From Hohaiivirga sp031546825 (GTDB taxonomy: Bacteria > Pseudomonadota > Alphaproteobacteria > Rhizobiales > Beijerinckiaceae): 64,000 bases of DNA. The translations under genes and the position numbers were made by a program. The DNA lies in NCBI GenBank assembly GCA_031546825.1, contig JAVBJU010000013.1:1-64000 (forward strand). The letters run 5' to 3'. This document shows, piece after piece, positions 62,828-64,000 of the stretch; positions within the stretch are counted from its first letter, which is position 1, and each line of letters opens with the position of its first letter. Below the pieces are notes generated by a model that was given only the letters and a program-made list of their open reading frames with translations, searched no databases and was not told where the DNA came from.

Positions 62828-63580
62828 ATGTCAGCTGCAACCACACCGATTACGCCGCGCGCCGTCGCAATACCCCAGCGAGCCGCGACGCCGTTCGACG
62901 CGAGACGACAGGCTTGTGAGATTTTGCGATGCACGCGTTCTGCGGCCTTGTCCACGTTGGACCCCAGTGGTTATCCCTATGGTTCCGTCACCGATATCGC
63001 GACGGATCATGATGGCACGCCGATTTTTCTAATGGCGGGCCTTGCGCTGCATACCCGCAATATTATTGCCGATAACCGAATTGCGCTGGTGCTTGCCAAT
63101 CTCGGACAGGGCGACGCGTTATCAAAACCGCGGCTCACGCTGGTCGGGCAGAGCCGCCCGGCGGAAGAGAAGGATGTGGAACGCCTTTCATTCCGCTTTC
63201 TGCAACGGCACCCAAAAGCAAAGCTGTATCTTTCGCTGCCTGACATGCACCTTCACCTTATGGAGATTGAGGCTGTACAACTGAGCGCAGGCCCTGGCCG
63301 TAATGCTGCGGATGTTCGGCCTGCCGACCTTGTGACAGATATCAGCGCGGCGGATGCTTTGCTGGCGAAAGAGGCGGCAATTCTTGAAGCTCTCAATGGT
63401 GACATGGCGACGGTTGAGCGCCTAACGCTCTCGGTGATGCCCAAAGATGGAAAGCGGCGGGTGACGGGCTTTGATCCCGATGGGCTGGATGTTTCTGCAG
63501 GGGATGAACAGTGCCGCTTTTGGTTCGAGCATCGCGTGACCAACGAAGATGGATTACGCGCAGCAACGCATTCCGCGTGA
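62828..63580 (+). CDS. HugZ-like FMN-binding split-barrel protein with DUF2470
   Basis: 250 residues. The first 150 form a pyridoxamine 5'-phosphate oxidase-like split barrel (AALSTLDPSGYPYGSVTDIA, RNIIADNRIALV), and the C-terminus (about 165-240) is the DUF2470 domain found in HugZ/HutZ haem-degrading proteins. A haem-oxygenase or general haem-handling role is possible but not shown by the sequence; no iron-regulated site is apparent. It is 15 bp after lolD and may be in that operon. Confidence 0.82.
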   Translation: MSAATTPITPRAVAIPQRAATPFDARRQACEILRCTRSAALSTLDPSGYPYGSVTDIATDHDGTPIFLMAGLALHTRNIIADNRIALVLANLGQGDALSKPRLTLVGQSRPAEEKDVERLSFRFLQRHPKAKLYLSLPDMHLHLMEIEAVQLSAGPGRNAADVRPADLVTDISAADALLAKEAAILEALNGDMATVERLTLSVMPKDGKRRVTGFDPDGLDVSAGDEQCRFWFEHRVTNEDGLRAATHSA

Positions 63581-63715
63581 TTCTCATGAGACCTGATAGT
63601 TCGTAGATGGCCGGCTGCCGCTGCCTGACGATCTTTGCAGGGCGCATAACGGAATGTCGTCATTGCAGTTGTTTTCCATTTGTTAATCATAAGAATTCTT
63701 GTTTTGTTCTCGTCG

Positions 63716-63747
63716 TTGACAAAAGAACAAAACGAGAACATTATAAT
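63716..63747 (+). promoter_or_regulatory. LexA-controlled promoter
   Basis: A perfect alphaproteobacterial SOS box GAAC-N7-GAAC (63725-63739; GTTC-N7-GTTC on the other strand) lies between TTGACA (63716-63721) and a -10 (CATTAT at 17-bp spacing, or TATAAT 63742-63747 at 20). LexA bound here would block RNA polymerase. The next gene is a 33-residue peptide. Confidence 0.8.
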
Positions 63748-63772
63748 CATGTCATCAACACACAGGTGAGCC

Positions 63773-63874
63773 ATGATACGGTCTGTTCTTTCAATTACCG
63801 CCGAACTCGCTTCTCTCGGTTTATTCCTCGGCATGATTGCTGTCTGGGCACAAATCGCCTGCGCCATGCATTAA
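63773..63874 (+). CDS. SOS-regulated small membrane peptide (SidA-like in design)
   Basis: 33 residues: a short polar start, then one hydrophobic helix (LASLGLFLGMIAVWAQIACA). AGGTGAG precedes the ATG, and the promoter holds a perfect LexA box. In Caulobacter the 29-residue SidA, also LexA-controlled, inserts in the inner membrane and blocks division. The present peptide has the same size, topology and control; I infer but cannot show homology or function. It is too short for most gene callers. Confidence 0.65.
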   Translation: MIRSVLSITAELASLGLFLGMIAVWAQIACAMH

Positions 63875-63943
63875 TCCCCACTTTCTCGTGCGCCTTACTT
63901 GCGCTTTCCGCTGTCGTTGGCGATGAAGGGAGCGGAGGTCGAG

Positions 63944-64000
63944 ATGACGCGGGTTTTAACGGAAGCGGGGTTCGTGCATCTGCACGTGCATTCGTCCTAT
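63944..64000 (+). CDS. dnaE: DNA polymerase III subunit alpha, 5' end only
   Basis: Nineteen codons are visible before the window ends: MTRVLTEAG then FVHLHVHSSY, the characteristic start of the PHP domain of DnaE with its metal-binding histidines. The ATG at 63944 has GGAGG about 7 bases upstream; an in-frame ATG at 63923 is possible. The position after lolD is conserved in the order. The LexA box 200 bp upstream might also raise dnaE expression if transcription reads through. Confidence 0.85.
   Translation, partial: MTRVLTEAGFVHLHVHSSY

Overview
The window is chromosomal DNA of an alphaproteobacterium of the order Hyphomicrobiales (Rhizobiales), most like the Brucellaceae/Phyllobacteriaceae. 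The evidence is gene order: rpmH-rnpA-yidC-engB-argB, then a complete nuoA-N operon followed by birA, rnj, mce, a DUF1467 gene, proS, lolC, lolD and dnaE. A direct-repeat alphaproteobacterial LexA box (GTTC-N7-GTTC) and a short ProRS of about 440 residues agree with this.

Layout. 1-3.7 kb: acyl-CoA catabolism genes on the minus strand (CoA-transferase/hydrolase running off the edge, acyl-CoA dehydrogenase, thiolase). 3.9-9.7 kb: argB, two small membrane proteins, engB, yidC, rnpA and rpmH on the minus strand, with one convergent DUF486 gene. 10-17.7 kb: two VTT/DedA-like membrane proteins, an orphan histidine kinase, dsbB, an entericidin-like lipoprotein, an ABC-F ATPase, an MTA/SAH nucleosidase and tRNAs Arg(ACG), Leu(CAA), Met(CAT). 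17.85-39.25 kb: an integrated mobile island starting at tRNA-Leu(CAG). 39.3-64 kb: two identical tRNA-Asp genes, the respiratory complex I operon, then birA to dnaE (dnaE runs off the right edge).

The island has a P4-type tyrosine integrase beside the tRNA, two unrecognised cargo genes, a VirD2-like relaxase with a DUF3363 tail, a seven-gene operon (24.2-35.5 kb), a plasmid-type replication module (three 23-bp-spaced iterons, a RepA/RPA initiator, an AlpA-like HTH protein), a MITE-like palindrome and an IS5-family element at the far end. No second attachment site is visible, and the IS has no matching target duplication, so the right end was probably rearranged or deleted. The seven-gene operon is the most interesting part: C5 cytosine methyltransferase, Vsr endonuclease, an ankyrin-repeat/sigma-70 fusion protein, a GHKL (MutL/MORC-like) ATPase, a Z1-domain superfamily II helicase-like ATPase, a PD-(D/E)XK nuclease and an AIPR (abortive infection) protein. 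All junctions after vsr are overlapping or nearly so. GHKL-Z1-nuclease-AIPR sets with Dcm and Vsr are known as predicted restriction/anti-phage systems; a sigma-70-like factor with ankyrin repeats as a member of one is, as far as I know, not described.

Two other things stand out. A perfect LexA box sits in the promoter of a 33-residue hydrophobic peptide just before dnaE, resembling in design the SOS-induced cell-division inhibitor SidA of Caulobacter. And a dispersed intergenic element of about 105 bp, made of two consecutive hairpins whose stems covary between copies, occurs at least four times; one reduced copy folds over the ribosome-binding site of a TVP38-family gene.
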